A DNA stretch of 64,000 nucleotides from Amycolatopsis arida (GCF_900115565.1 NZ_FOWW01000001.1:563731-627730), one strand, 5' to 3'; shown: positions 13,076 to 22,837, numbered from the stretch's first letter. Numbers and translations are program-made. Notes: generated from the letters alone by a model not told the origin.

Positions 13076-14563
13076 TCAGGGGGTGGTGATGGTGGGGAGG
13101 TTCAGGGCGAGGGACGGGCTGGGGGTGACGCCCGCGATGCGGTCGGTCCAGACGGCGTGGCCGTGGGCCGACCACAGCGGCGCCACCGGCAGGTCGCGCA
13201 GCAGTTGGTTCTCCGCGAGGCGGTACAACCGACCGCTCTCGGCGAGATCGGCGGCCTCCCCGGCGGCGGCGAGCATCTGGTCGAAGGTCGTGCTGGCGTA
13301 GCCGACCGGGTTGCCCGGCGCGTCCGAGGCCAGCGGCGCGAGCAGCTCGTGCGGGCTGCGGGTGTGCAACGTCCTGGTCAGCGCGTGCACGCCGGTGGGA
13401 GCGGGTGGTCCCGTCTCGATTCTGGCCGGCACCCCGAGCGTGGCGCCGACCTGCTCGGCCAGCGGTGCGGCCCACGTCGCCTGGTCGGCGCCGGCGTGCA
13501 CGACCAGCTCCCCGGCGGGGCGCCCGGCCTGCTCCCACAGCGCGGTCGCGGCCTCGGGGTCGTGGTTGCACGGCCGGCACTGCCCGGAGCGCTGCCCGAG
13601 TGGCACCGCCGGCGGCAGCAGCGCGCTCGCCAGGTCCACCTGGTGGCCGAGCGGCCCGGCCTCGAGCGTGGCCCGGTCCACGGCCAGCGCCACGGCGTGC
13701 CGGGCCGCGGCGTCGGCGAGGCTCGGGTTGGCCGCGGGGAAGCCGAGCATGCTGACCTCCGGCAGCGGCCACATCAGCACCCGCTCGCCGAAGTCGTCGC
13801 GCATCCGCCCGTGCGCGGCGGCGGGCACCTGGGTGGCCAGGTCGACCGCGCCGGTGCGGGCCAGCTCGTACTGCTCGGCGGGGTCGGCCACCACCCGCAG
13901 GTCGATTTCCCTGGCGTGCCCGGGCCGCGGCCCCGCGTGGTCGTCCACCCTGGTCAGTCGAGCGCCCTCGCCCGACCGCCACGGCCCGGCCAACCGGTAC
14001 GGCCCGTTGCCCACCGGCTGAACGGCGAAGGCCGCCCAGTCCCGGGAGTCGAGCACGGCACGGGGCAGGGGCAGCAGCGCCGGGGCGCCGAGCACCACCG
14101 GAACCTGGCCCAGCGGCCGGTCCAGCACCAGCTCGACGGTGTGCTCGTCGATTGCCCGGAAATCCTCGGCCCGCAGCACGTCGGTGAGCACCGTCGCACC
14201 CGGCCAACCCTCCTCCACCACGGCCCGCCAGGTGTCTACATAGGACAGCGCGGTGACCGGCGAGCCGTCGTGGAAGCGCAACCCCTCCCGCAGCCGGATG
14301 GTCCAGGTGCGCAGGTCGTCGCTGGTCACCTCGCTGGCCGCGAGCGGCTCGGCCTCCGCATCGGCCGGGTCGGTCAGCGGCGTCCACAGCGCGTCGACGA
14401 CCAGCCGGCCGGGGAGGTCGCGCACCTGCGCCGGCAGCAGCGCCGCCGGCTCGCGCACCGCCACCGAGAACGTCCCCGGCGCGGGCGGCGAGTCGGTTGG
14501 CTCGGCGGTGCACCCGGCGAGCGCCGCCACCGCGGCGAGCACGACCATGGACAGACGGCGCAT
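13076..14563 (-). CDS. ABC transporter substrate-binding lipoprotein, family 5 (peptide/opine type)
   Basis: Encodes 495 residues with a lipoprotein signal (MRRLSMVVLAAVAALAGC). Family 5 binding proteins deliver peptides, nickel or other solutes to Dpp/Opp-type importers. Visible family features are LVVDALWTPLTD near the N-terminus, LRTWTIRLREGLRFHDGSPVTA (signature region) and the C-terminal YASTTFDQML and NQLLRDLPVAPLW. No permease or ATPase is adjacent, so it is an orphan binding protein here. Partners must be encoded elsewhere, or it acts as a surface sensor or chaperone. It is divergent from the secreted LVIVD protein at 14741. Confidence 0.8.
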   Translation of the reverse strand: MRRLSMVVLAAVAALAGCTAEPTDSPPAPGTFSVAVREPAALLPAQVRDLPGRLVVDALWTPLTDPADAEAEPLAASEVTSDDLRTWTIRLREGLRFHDGSPVTALSYVDTWRAVVEEGWPGATVLTDVLRAEDFRAIDEHTVELVLDRPLGQVPVVLGAPALLPLPRAVLDSRDWAAFAVQPVGNGPYRLAGPWRSGEGARLTRVDDHAGPRPGHAREIDLRVVADPAEQYELARTGAVDLATQVPAAAHGRMRDDFGERVLMWPLPEVSMLGFPAANPSLADAAARHAVALAVDRATLEAGPLGHQVDLASALLPPAVPLGQRSGQCRPCNHDPEAATALWEQAGRPAGELVVHAGADQATWAAPLAEQVGATLGVPARIETGPPAPTGVHALTRTLHTRSPHELLAPLASDAPGNPVGYASTTFDQMLAAAGEAADLAESGRLYRLAENQLLRDLPVAPLWSAHGHAVWTDRIAGVTPSPSLALNLPTITTP

Positions 14564-14740
14564 GGGACCTCCCGAACGGCGACGCGTCCACGCCTACCAG
14601 GTCGGCGCCGGGGCACCAACCTCCGATCGGCGCTTGTGCCCTCCCCCGCCACGTCCTAGCGTCGACAGTCGGCCCAGCGCCGGATCGATCCCGGCGCCGG
14701 GTCGCATCAACGTCGGGTCACCCATCCGGAGGTGTGTGCC

Positions 14741-16111
14741 GTGCTACGTCGGACCACCGTGCTCCGCTCCACCCTCGTCCTCGCCGTCGCCACCGCCGTC
14801 GGGCTCACCCCCGCGGCCGCGTTCGCCTGCGACGCCGAGCACGTGCCCGGCGGCACCGCGCACGCCGAGGAGGGGCCGTCGGCGACCAGCGCGCAGAAGA
14901 ACGTCGAGCTGGTGGGGACCCTGCCGGACGCGCAGGGCGCGATCGCGCTGCAGTTCCTGCAGTACGGGTACGGGCACCGGCAGCGGGACGTCCTGGTGGT
15001 GTCCGGCGAGTTCGGGCTGAAGACCTACGACCTGACGGCCGACCCGGCGCGGCCGACGCCGCTCGGCGAGCTGTCCATGCCGGGCATGTGGGAGACCGAG
15101 GACACCGAGGTCGACCCGGTGCGCAAGCTGGTGTTCCTCGCCAGGGACCCGCGGGCGTTCGGCGGCAACACGCAGACCGGCGAGTCCGGGATCTACACCG
15201 TCGACCTTTCCGACCCCGCGCGGCCGGAGCTGGCCAGCTACGTGCGGGTGCCCGCCGGGCACACCACCAGCTGCGTGAACGACTGCCGGTACCTGTGGAC
15301 CGGCGGGCCGGCGAAGGCCGCGTCGATGCCCGAGGACTGGGGCGGCCGGCCGATCTGGGTGACCGACGTCCGCGACCCGCGCAACCCGAAGGTCTTCCCC
15401 GAGCCCATCGACCTCGGCCGCAACGACGGGAAGACCGACTACGTGCACGACGTGCAGGTCGACGCGCACGGCGTGGCCTGGACCTCCGGCCGCGGCGGCG
15501 TACGCGGGTACTGGACGTCGGGCATGCACCGCGACCCGGTGACCGGCGGGATCCGCTGGGCCACGCCGTGGGAGCCGGTGCCCTACGCCGGCGGTGGCGT
15601 CTCCGAGCTGGCGGCCGCGTCGACGTTCATGCACAACAGCTACCGGCCGGTGGGCCGGAAGCTGCGCGACGGCGGCGACGTGCGGCACGGCCGGCCCGGC
15701 GAGCTGATCTACGTGACCGAGGAGGCGTTCGAGCCGGGCTGCGCCAACGACGGCGTGCTGGTGATCGCCTCCCTGCGCGGCTCCTACCAGGGGCAGGGCT
15801 GGCGCTCGACGCCGGAGGACCCGTTCCGGCTGGAGACCGTGGGCACCTGGGGCGTCGCCGGGCAGGAGGGCAGCGACCCGGACAGCGGGAACTGCTCGGC
15901 GCACTACTTCGACGTGCGCGGCGACATCCTGGTGCAGTCGTTCTACGCGCAGGGCACCCGGTTCCTCGACGTCAGCGACCCGACCAACCCCACCCAGGTC
16001 GCCTACCACCGGGCGGCGGACGCGGCGTCCTGGGCGCCGTACTGGCACCGAGGGCTGGTGTACGTGGCGGACAACAACCGCGGGGTGGACATCCTCCGGC
16101 TCACCCGCTGA
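14741..16111 (+). CDS. Secreted LVIVD-repeat (beta-propeller-like) protein
   Basis: Encodes about 456 residues with a Sec signal peptide (RRTTVLRSTLVLAVATAVGL ending near PAAAFA). The mature part has repeated strands of the LVIVD type: DVLVVSGEFGLKTYDLTADP, GIYTVDLSDPARPELASY, IWVTDVRDPRNPK, and TRFLDVSDPTNPTQVAYH followed by GLVYVADNNRGVDILRL. Such repeats fold as extracellular propellers of unknown function. GTG 14741 is chosen because GGAGG lies eight bases upstream; in-frame GTG 14732 overlaps that site. The two cysteines in TTSCVNDCRY could form a disulphide outside the cell. The gene is monocistronic. Confidence 0.8.
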   Translation: MLRRTTVLRSTLVLAVATAVGLTPAAAFACDAEHVPGGTAHAEEGPSATSAQKNVELVGTLPDAQGAIALQFLQYGYGHRQRDVLVVSGEFGLKTYDLTADPARPTPLGELSMPGMWETEDTEVDPVRKLVFLARDPRAFGGNTQTGESGIYTVDLSDPARPELASYVRVPAGHTTSCVNDCRYLWTGGPAKAASMPEDWGGRPIWVTDVRDPRNPKVFPEPIDLGRNDGKTDYVHDVQVDAHGVAWTSGRGGVRGYWTSGMHRDPVTGGIRWATPWEPVPYAGGGVSELAAASTFMHNSYRPVGRKLRDGGDVRHGRPGELIYVTEEAFEPGCANDGVLVIASLRGSYQGQGWRSTPEDPFRLETVGTWGVAGQEGSDPDSGNCSAHYFDVRGDILVQSFYAQGTRFLDVSDPTNPTQVAYHRAADAASWAPYWHRGLVYVADNNRGVDILRLTR

Positions 16112-16162
16112 GTCGGGGGTCGCGCGGGGTTGGCACCTGCTGCTCCCGGGTACTCCACGGGG

Positions 16163-16444
16163 ATGGCGGAGGACCGGAAGCGGAGCCGCGAGGAGTACGA
16201 GCGCGGGCTGCCGGACTACCACGACCCGACCGGTCGGTTCGGCGGGGCGGCGCCGATGTACAGCGCGCTGAGCCTGCGGATCGTCCTCGCCGCGTTGACC
16301 GTGGTGCTCGCGATCGCCGGCGCGGTCGTCGCCGGCATGCTGGGCGCGACGTGGGCCGTGGTGGTGCTGGTCGTGCTCGCCGTGGCCAGCGCGATCGACC
16401 TGGGCTGGGTGATCCACCGCAAGCGCCGCGGCGAGCCCGGCTGA
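16163..16444 (+). CDS. Small two-helix membrane protein (DUF6343-like)
   Basis: Encodes 93 residues. A charged cytosolic N-terminus (EDRKRSREEYERGLPDY) is followed by two hydrophobic helices at about 35-55 and 62-82 and a basic tail HRKRRGEPG. The pattern LSLRIVLAALTVVLAIAGAV and the Asp in the second helix resemble the actinobacterial DUF6343 group, recalled from memory. The function is unknown. The ATG follows CGGGG. It is convergent with the sugar permease, 19 bp away. Confidence 0.55.
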   Translation: MAEDRKRSREEYERGLPDYHDPTGRFGGAAPMYSALSLRIVLAALTVVLAIAGAVVAGMLGATWAVVVLVVLAVASAIDLGWVIHRKRRGEPG

Positions 16445-16463
16445 GCGACCGGGTGTCCCACCG

Positions 16464-17393
16464 CTACTTGCCGGCACCCAGGGTGAGGCCGGCGATGATG
16501 CGTCGGGCCAGCACGAGGTAGAGCGCGAGCATCGGCAGCACGACGATGGTGATGCCGGCGACCAACCCGCCGTACTCCGACTGGTAGCTCGCCGCGCCGT
16601 AGAAGGTGAACAGCGCCCTTCCCAGGGTGAAGTTGGCGTTGTCGTGCAGGAACACGATGGCCAGCAGCGTCTCGTTCCACAACCCGACGGCGTTGAGGAT
16701 GAGCGCGGTGAGCAACCCGCCGCGGGCCAGCGGCAGCATGATCGACGCGAACGTGCGCAGCGGCGAGGCCCCGTCGAGCGCGGCGGCCTCCTCCAGCTCG
16801 TCCGGCAGCGACCGGAAGAACCCGGTGAGCAGGAAGACGGTGAACGGCAGCGACAGCGCGACGTAGATGAGGTAGAGCCCGAGCAGGTTGTCGGTGAGGC
16901 CGACCGCGGCCATGGCCACGAACAGCGGCACGATCACCGTCTGGAACGGCACCCCCATGCCCACCGCGACGAAGTTGGTCAGCACGTTCGCCCCGCGCAC
17001 CCCCAACCGGGTCAGCACGTACGCGGCCGGCGCGGCCAGCGCCACCACCGACACCGCCGCCGCGGCGACCAGCAGCACCGTGGTGAGGAACGCCGAGCCG
17101 AAGCCGGCCTGGTTCCAGGCGTAGGCGAAGTTCCGCAGCGGCTGCCCCACCACGAACCACTGCCGCGGCAGCTGGAACGGCTGGGTGAAGATCTCCACCG
17201 GTGTCTTGAACGACGAGACCAGCAGCCAGTACAGCACCAGCAGGTTCACCGCGGTGAACAGCCACACCACGGCCGTGCCGAGCACCCGCAGCGGGCTGAC
17301 CCGGCGGCGCACCCGCGACCGGCGGCGCGGTGGGCGGGGGGCCGGCCGCTCCGCGGCCGACCGCGGCGCGGGTGTTACCTCCACAGTGGACAC
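16464..17393 (-). CDS. Carbohydrate ABC transporter permease (MalG/CUT1 type)
   Basis: Encodes 309 residues with six predicted membrane helices. The cytoplasmic EAA loop reads ELEEAAALDGASPLRTFASIMLP, which contacts the ATPase. The C-terminus LYLVLARRIIAGLTLGAGK is typical of MalG-type subunits (consensus ...GLTAGAVKG). It is last in the operon lipoprotein (18357) - MalF-type permease (17425) - this gene. No ATPase gene is present. CUT1 importers of actinobacteria commonly share one ATPase (MsiK type) encoded elsewhere, so that is expected here. The likely cargo is an amino sugar, judged from the adjoining GH109, kinase and isomerase genes. Confidence 0.9.
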   Translation of the reverse strand: MSTVEVTPAPRSAAERPAPRPPRRRSRVRRRVSPLRVLGTAVVWLFTAVNLLVLYWLLVSSFKTPVEIFTQPFQLPRQWFVVGQPLRNFAYAWNQAGFGSAFLTTVLLVAAAAVSVVALAAPAAYVLTRLGVRGANVLTNFVAVGMGVPFQTVIVPLFVAMAAVGLTDNLLGLYLIYVALSLPFTVFLLTGFFRSLPDELEEAAALDGASPLRTFASIMLPLARGGLLTALILNAVGLWNETLLAIVFLHDNANFTLGRALFTFYGAASYQSEYGGLVAGITIVVLPMLALYLVLARRIIAGLTLGAGK

Positions 17394-17424
17394 GGTAGCT
17401 CCTACGACTGGCTCCTGGAACTGG

Positions 17425-18357
17425 CTAGAACTGGAGGGCCTCGCGGCGCATCAGCCGCCGCAACAGCACGACGAACACCGTCACCAGCACGATCATCACG
17501 ACCGCGCACGCGCAGGCCGCGCCGAACGCGGGCGTCCCCCTGGTGCCGAACGACCGGTCGAACACGTAGATGCCGAGTGTCCAGGTCCGCACCGGCGGCG
17601 AGTACGTCCCCGGCCCGGCGAGCACGAACACCAGCTCGAAGATCTTCATCGCGTTGATCGTCCAGAGCACCCCGGCGATGCCCACCACGTCCCAGGTCAG
17701 CGGCAACGTCACGTGCCGGAACTTCTGCCAGGGCGACGCCCCGGCCAACTCGGCGTCCTCGTACAGGTACGGCGGGATCCGGTCCACCGCGGCCATCAGG
17801 ATCGTGATGAAGAACCCGGAGCTGGCCCAGACCAGCGCGGCGATCACCGCGTAGGTGACGTTCTCCGGCTGGAGGAACTTCACCGCCTCCAGCCCGAGGC
17901 CCTCCAGCACGAAGTTCGCCAACCCCTGCTTGTTCGGCTGGTACTTGAACACCAGGCCGAGGAACATGCCCAACGCGACCGGCGCGACGATGTTCGGGAA
18001 GAACAGGATCGCCCGCACCAGCTTCCCGCCGCGCATCTCCCGCAGCACCATGGTGAACAGGAACGCCAGCACGAACGTGCCCACGCCACCGACGACGATG
18101 TAGGCCATGGTGTTGCCGAACGCGTACCGGAACGCGTCGCTGGTGAGCAGCGCCCGGTACTCGGCCAGCCCGACGAACTCCGGCCGGTCGCCCGCCCCGG
18201 CCCAGCTGGTGAAGCTGAGCACCACCGTGGCGACCGTGGGCAGCACGAGGAACAGCACGTACAGCGCCAGCGCCGGGGTGAGCAGTGGCCAGAACAGCCG
18301 CCGCCGGCCAGTGCGGTGGGTGACCGGCCGCGTGGCGGCGACGGGTGGAGCGGCCAT
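17425..18357 (-). CDS. Carbohydrate ABC transporter permease (MalF/CUT1 type)
   Basis: Encodes 310 residues with six membrane helices. The first is LFWPLLTPALALYVLFLVLP after a basic N-terminus, as in UgpA/MalF-type proteins. The EAA loop is LYEDAELAGASPWQKFRHVTLP. The C-terminus ends at VFVVLLRRLMRREALQF. It shares position 18357 with the end of the binding-protein gene and is followed 31 bp later by the second permease, so all three are one transcriptional unit. Confidence 0.9.
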   Translation of the reverse strand: MAAPPVAATRPVTHRTGRRRLFWPLLTPALALYVLFLVLPTVATVVLSFTSWAGAGDRPEFVGLAEYRALLTSDAFRYAFGNTMAYIVVGGVGTFVLAFLFTMVLREMRGGKLVRAILFFPNIVAPVALGMFLGLVFKYQPNKQGLANFVLEGLGLEAVKFLQPENVTYAVIAALVWASSGFFITILMAAVDRIPPYLYEDAELAGASPWQKFRHVTLPLTWDVVGIAGVLWTINAMKIFELVFVLAGPGTYSPPVRTWTLGIYVFDRSFGTRGTPAFGAACACAVVMIVLVTVFVVLLRRLMRREALQF

Positions 18358-19796
18358 CAGCCCCGCGACTTCCAGTACGTCGCGGTGTCGGTGGCCATCC
18401 GGTCGATGAACTGCTCCGCGGTGATCTGCCCGCGCAGCAGCGCGTCGTCGGCCGGGAAGAACACGGTGTCCACATAGGTCCCGCCGAACAGGCCGTCCAG
18501 CCCGTCCATGACCAGGGTGTGCTCCTTGTCCGGGTCGTCGAGCGCAGCCTTGGCGTCGGCGAGGTCGGCGGGCACCGGCAGGTCCGTCCGCGGGGCCAGG
18601 TTGTCGCTGACCGTCGGGATGCCCTGGAGGATGTCCTTGTGCAGCACGTAGGCGATGAACGCCTTCGCCGGCTCGGCGTTGCGCGCCGGGGCGGGCACCG
18701 CGAACCCGATCGGCATCTGCTCGACGATGTCGTGCGTCGCGCCCTCGGACATCGGGAACTGGAACGAGCCGTACTGGATCTCCCGGCCGCCGCCCTGCTT
18801 GTTCAGGTACTCGCGGGTCTCACTGGGCAGCCAGGTGCCGTTGAAGGTGTACGCGGTCTCGCCGTCGGCCCAGCGCTGCTGCACCTGAGGGAACTTCGCG
18901 GCGTCCCACCCCTCGGCGAAGTAGCCGCCGGTGGCGATCCGCTCGACCAACCGGGCGGCCGCGAGGAAGCCGGGCTCGGTGCGCCAGGACTCGCCGGTGC
19001 GGTCGGCGGCCGCCGCGGCGATGCCGCCCGGCCCGACGAAGCGGGCGGCGAGCTGGGTGAAGAAGTAGGCGTTGTAATGGCTGATGTCGCCGTCCTGGCT
19101 GATCGCCGGCCGGCCGGCCTGCAACTCCTGCTCGAACAGCGCGAACAGCTCGTCCATGGTCCGGGGCGGGGTGAGGTCCGGATGGGTGTTGCGGTCGTAC
19201 CACCAGGCGTTGGTGATCATCTCGTAGGGCACCAGGAACCGGTTGCCCTCGGCGTCGGCGTGCTGCGGCAGGTCGTGGGAGTACCTGGCGAGCACGTCCT
19301 CGACGGTCCGGTCACCCTCGCCGACCTTCATGCCGTAGACGTCCTCGACGCTCTGCGTGCCGCCGGGCGCCACCACCGCGGCCTTGAGCTGGCTCAGGTC
19401 CTGGTCGATGAGGTCGGGTACCTCGCCGGCGTTGAGCGCGGGCGCCACGTTCTGGGTGAGCAGCTTGCGGCCGAGCCACTGCACGGTGACCTGAACCCCG
19501 GTCTTCTCCGTGAAGCAGTCGACGGCGTGCTGCAGCACCCTGGCCTGCGGCTCGTCGGCCGTCCACATCGACCAGTAGGTGAACTCGGTGCCGGCGGGCC
19601 GCACCCCGGGCTCGGGGCAGGGCGTCGCGAAGTACTCCTCCGTGCCCGGCAGCGCCGCCGGCCCGGTGCCGGTGGGGCTGCCGCAGCCGGCGAGGCCGAG
19701 CACCACGGCGACGCCGGCGACAAGAGCGGTGCTGACGGTGCTGGCGGTGCTGGTTTGGGGGGCAAGGCGGCGGAACGGGCTCGAACCTGGTCGCAT
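18357..19796 (-). CDS. Sugar ABC transporter substrate-binding lipoprotein (family 1)
   Basis: Encodes 479 residues with a lipoprotein signal ending LAGCGSP. The mature protein has the family 1 pattern: EFTYWSMWTADEPQARVLQ, FTEKTGVQVTVQWLG, and NKQGGGREIQYGSFQFPM. It is anchored outside the membrane and gives the importer its specificity. ATG 19796 follows GAGG by five bases; GTG 19802 would add two residues. The promoter upstream (TTGACA at 19859-19864, 16-bp spacer) has an operator-like TGCGCA direct repeat at 19821-19836, similar to the site in the SIS operon promoter. GalNAc or a GalNAc-containing glycan is an inferred ligand. Confidence 0.88.
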   Translation of the reverse strand: MRPGSSPFRRLAPQTSTASTVSTALVAGVAVVLGLAGCGSPTGTGPAALPGTEEYFATPCPEPGVRPAGTEFTYWSMWTADEPQARVLQHAVDCFTEKTGVQVTVQWLGRKLLTQNVAPALNAGEVPDLIDQDLSQLKAAVVAPGGTQSVEDVYGMKVGEGDRTVEDVLARYSHDLPQHADAEGNRFLVPYEMITNAWWYDRNTHPDLTPPRTMDELFALFEQELQAGRPAISQDGDISHYNAYFFTQLAARFVGPGGIAAAAADRTGESWRTEPGFLAAARLVERIATGGYFAEGWDAAKFPQVQQRWADGETAYTFNGTWLPSETREYLNKQGGGREIQYGSFQFPMSEGATHDIVEQMPIGFAVPAPARNAEPAKAFIAYVLHKDILQGIPTVSDNLAPRTDLPVPADLADAKAALDDPDKEHTLVMDGLDGLFGGTYVDTVFFPADDALLRGQITAEQFIDRMATDTATYWKSRG

Positions 19797-19820
19797 GGCC
19801 ACCTCACGTCGGCTCGCGTT

Positions 19821-19864
19821 TGCGCATTAGTGCGCAGTTTTATGGCCCTTCGCGCAAATGTCAA
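19821..19864 (-). promoter_or_regulatory. Promoter and operator of the sugar importer operon
   Basis: Read on the minus strand: -35 TTGACA (19864-19859), 16-bp spacer, TAAAAC as -10 (19842-19837), then TGCGCACTAATGCGCA (19836-19821) over the expected start of transcription. A third GCGCAAA half lies in the spacer on the plus strand. The 16-bp element matches the SIS-operon element at 11 of 16 positions (shared pattern GnGCAnnAATGnGCA). The likely binder is the DeoR protein at 21625 (inference). Confidence 0.6.
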
Positions 19865-20078
19865 CAGCCCTGGACCAGCCCCTCGGGCGGGCGTACGCCT
19901 GCGGACCGGCCGCGACACCTCCGATCGTCGGTGACGGAAGCTGCTCGATTACGGGCAATTTCGAGCAGAAATATTGACGAAGCCACGACCTCGAGCGGAA
20001 GCTTCGTCCCGCACGACCGTGATCGCGACCCGACCCCGCCGCCTCGGCCGGGGACCCCGCACCGTTGCAGGAGGTTCG

Positions 20079-21536
20079 ATGCCCACCGACGTCCCGGAGA
20101 TCGGCCCGGGGAACGACCCGGACAACACCGCCGGCGAGCGGCCCGGCATGTCCCGCCGTTCCGTGCTGCGCACCGGCGCGGCCGCCGGCGCCGGTCTCGC
20201 CGCGCTGGGCGTGGGGCACGGCTCCGCCGGCGCCGCACCACCCCCCGGGCCCAGCGTGCCGGGCGCCGAGGAGCGGACCTGGCCCCCGCGGCGCGGCCGC
20301 TCGATGATGGGCGTGCCGTTCGAGCGGCACGACACCATCAGGGTCGGCATCATCGGCCTCGGCAACCGCGGCGGCTCGATGCTGCCGCTGTTCCTGGCCG
20401 TGGAGGGCATCCGGGTCACCGCGCTGTGCGACGTCGACCCGGCCAGGGTGGCCGCCGCCACCCGCGTGGTCACCCGTGCCGGGCAGCCCGAGCCGGCGCG
20501 GTTCACCGAGGGCCCGGACGCCTACGAGCGGCTGTGCCGGCGCGACGACGTCGACTTCGTCTACGTCGCCACGCCGTGGGAGGCGCACGTGCCGATGGCG
20601 CTGGCCGCGCTGCGCGGCGGCAAGCACGTCGGCGTCGAGTGCCCGATCGCCACCACGATCGAGGAGCTGTGGGAGCTGGTCGACGCGTCCGAGCGGACCC
20701 GCCGGCACTGCATCCAGCTGGAGAACTGCTGCTACGGCCGCAACGAGTTGCGCGCGCTGCGGATGGCCCACGACGGGCTGTTCGGGGAGCTGCTGCACGG
20801 CTCCGGTGCCTACCTGCACGACCTGCGCGAGCTGCTGTTCTCCGACACCTACTACGCCGGGCAGTGGCGCAGGGCCTGGCACACCAGGATCGACGGCGAC
20901 CTCTACCCCACCCACGGCCTCGGCCCGGTTGCCGCATACATGGACGTCAACCGCGGCGACCGGCTGGTGCGGATGACCTCGATGAGCACACCGGCGCTCG
21001 GCCTCGCCGACTACCGCGCCCAGCACGTGCCGGCGGGCGACCCGAAGTGGCGGGAGCGCTACGTCAACGGCGACGTCACGATGAGCCTGATCCAGACCGA
21101 GCGCGGCCGGGTGATCCACCTCGTGCACGGCGTGTCCAACCCGCACCCGTACAGCCGGCTCAACCATCTGGCCGGCACCAAGGGGGTGTTCGAGGACTAC
21201 CCGCCGCGGATCTACCTCGAGCCGGACGCGACCGACCACCGGTGGCGGAGCTGGGACGACTACCAGCGGCACGACCACTGGCTGTGGACGGACGTCGGGC
21301 CGGGGCCGGGCGGACACGGCGGCATGGACTACCTCATGCTCTACCGGCTCGGCCAGACCATGCGGCTCGGCCTGCCACCGGACATGGACGTCTACGACGC
21401 GGCCGCGTGGAACGCGCCGTTCGCGCTGAGCGTGCTGTCGGTGAGGTACGGCGGCGTGCCGGTGTCGTTCCCGGACTTCACTCGCGGCCAGTGGCGCACC
21501 CCGCACCCGGGCACCGACTCGACCAAGCCGGGTTGA
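20079..21536 (+). CDS. Tat-exported Gfo/Idh/MocA protein, GH109-like alpha-N-acetylgalactosaminidase
   Basis: Encodes 485 residues. A twin-arginine signal (SRRSVLRTG plus an Ala/Gly-rich hydrophobic core, residues ~25-50) directs folded, cofactor-loaded protein across the membrane. The NAD fold reads [13 protein letters not shown] from about residue 86. Downstream motifs are those I associate with glycoside hydrolase family 109: [39 protein letters not shown] and [14 protein letters not shown]109 enzymes cleave terminal alpha-GalNAc by an NAD-dependent redox mechanism. An ideal AGGAGG precedes ATG 20079. Its neighbours (sugar importer, DeoR, aldolase, kinases, SIS protein) support a role in GalNAc release outside the cell. 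The alternative is an exported oxidoreductase of other specificity. Confidence 0.8.
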   Translation: MPTDVPEIGPGNDPDNTAGERPGMSRRSVLRTGAAAGAGLAALGVGHGSAGAAPPPGPSVPGAEERTWPPRRGRSMMGVPFERHDTIRVGIIGLGNRGGSMLPLFLAVEGIRVTALCDVDPARVAAATRVVTRAGQPEPARFTEGPDAYERLCRRDDVDFVYVATPWEAHVPMALAALRGGKHVGVECPIATTIEELWELVDASERTRRHCIQLENCCYGRNELRALRMAHDGLFGELLHGSGAYLHDLRELLFSDTYYAGQWRRAWHTRIDGDLYPTHGLGPVAAYMDVNRGDRLVRMTSMSTPALGLADYRAQHVPAGDPKWRERYVNGDVTMSLIQTERGRVIHLVHGVSNPHPYSRLNHLAGTKGVFEDYPPRIYLEPDATDHRWRSWDDYQRHDHWLWTDVGPGPGGHGGMDYLMLYRLGQTMRLGLPPDMDVYDAAAWNAPFALSVLSVRYGGVPVSFPDFTRGQWRTPHPGTDSTKPG

Positions 21537-21624
21537 TCCGAATGGTCCACGCCGCGCTGTTGTACGTTCGGCGCCAGCGGCGGACTCGTCGCGACCGCGG
21601 CGGGAGCTACTCGAGGAGCGTGGC

Positions 21625-22410
21625 GTGGACCGGCACGAGCGACTGGGGCTGCTGCTCGACATGGTCGGGCAGCGGGACAAGATCGACGTCGAGAAGACGG
21701 CCGCGGAGTTGGGCGTCTCACCGGCCACGATCCGCAGGGACCTGGACCACCTCGCCGAGCGGCAGCTGCTCACCCGCACCCGCGGCGGCGCGGTGGCCAG
21801 CAACGTCGCCTACGACCTGCCGCTGCGGCACAAGGCGGCCCGGCACGCGCCGGAGAAGCAGCGGATCTGCGCGGCCGCGATGCGGTTCGTCGAGCGCGGG
21901 ATGGTGGTGGGGCTCAACGGCGGCACCACGGCCACCGAGGTGGGCAGGGCGCTGGCCACCCGGCAGGACCTGAACGACCGGGGCAGCTCGCCGGCGCTGG
22001 TGGTGGTCACCAACGCGTTGAACATCGCCAACGAGCTGGCCGTCCGGCCGAACATCAAGTTGGTGGTGACCGGTGGCGTGGCCCGACAGCACTCGTTCGA
22101 GCTGACCGGGCCGCTGGCCACCCGGATACTCGACGAGATCACGCTCGACCTGGTGTTCCTCGGCGTCGACGCGATCGACCCGCTGCGCGGCGCCTACGCC
22201 CACCACGAGGGCGAGGCCAGCATCAACCGGCTGATGGCGGCGCGGGCCCGGCAGGTCGTGGTGGTGGCCGACAGCTCCAAGCTCGGCGGGCACGCCTTCG
22301 CCCAGATCTGCCCCACCACGGACGTGGACACCCTGATCACCGACGCCGCCGCCGACAAGGAGACCGTCGCCGCCTTCGAGGCCGAGGGCGTCGAGGTCAT
22401 CACCGCCTGA
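21625..22410 (+). CDS. DeoR-family sugar-phosphate-responsive repressor (AgaR-like)
   Basis: Encodes 261 residues. The N-terminal winged helix-turn-helix is DVEKTAAELGVSPATIRRDLDHL (about residues 20-42). The DeoR C-terminal sensor domain has GLNGGTTATEVGRAL, VVTNALNIANEL and VVVVADSSKLGG, the loops that bind phosphorylated sugars. GTG 21625 follows GAGGAG. It lies 88 bp after the GH109 gene. By position and family it is the likely regulator of the importer and SIS operons, whose promoters share a motif. The last 11 bp overlap the convergent MerR gene. Confidence 0.9.
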   Translation: MDRHERLGLLLDMVGQRDKIDVEKTAAELGVSPATIRRDLDHLAERQLLTRTRGGAVASNVAYDLPLRHKAARHAPEKQRICAAAMRFVERGMVVGLNGGTTATEVGRALATRQDLNDRGSSPALVVVTNALNIANELAVRPNIKLVVTGGVARQHSFELTGPLATRILDEITLDLVFLGVDAIDPLRGAYAHHEGEASINRLMAARARQVVVVADSSKLGGHAFAQICPTTDVDTLITDAAADKETVAAFEAEGVEVITA

Positions 22411-22837
22411 CGGTCGGCGAGATCGATGTTCGGAACGGCGAGCTCGACGTTGGGGACGGCGTGTCCGACGGGGCCGGGCGGACGGCCTCCAGGTAGCCGG
22501 CGATGGCGTCGCGGTTGCGGACCAGGCACTGGATGCGCTCGGTCATCCGGTCGCGCTCCCGCTCGAGCGTGGCGATCATCTCCGGGGTCGCGTCGGCGAC
22601 GTGGATCCGCCGTGTCCCGTCGAGGCACGGCAGGATCTGCCGGATGATCCGGGTCGGCAGCCCGGCGTCGAGCAGCCCCCTGATCTGCAGCACCCGGTCG
22701 ACGAGCTCCTCGTCGTAGTCCCGGTAGCCGTTGGCGCAGCGGCGCGGCACCAACAGGCCCTGCTCCTCGTAGTAGCGCAGCAGCCGCCGTGGCGTGCCGG
22801 TGCGCGCCGACAACTCCCCGATCCGCAACGTGCCCAC
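22400..22837 (-). CDS. MerR-family transcriptional regulator
   Basis: Encodes 145 residues. The N-terminal HTH is LRIGELSARTGTPRRLLRYYEEQGLL, followed by the RRCANGYRDYDEELVDRV wing and a coiled helix ending near ERDRMTERIQCLVRNRDAI. There is no cysteine-rich metal loop, so it is not an evident metal sensor; a drug or redox responder is possible. The Ser/Pro/Thr tail of ~22 residues is read through a repeat-like segment also seen near 35810-35855 and may not be functional. It is divergent from the PuuE-like gene, with a dyad at 22846-22875 between them. Confidence 0.88.
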   Translation of the reverse strand: MGTLRIGELSARTGTPRRLLRYYEEQGLLVPRRCANGYRDYDEELVDRVLQIRGLLDAGLPTRIIRQILPCLDGTRRIHVADATPEMIATLERERDRMTERIQCLVRNRDAIAGYLEAVRPAPSDTPSPTSSSPFRTSISPTVRR

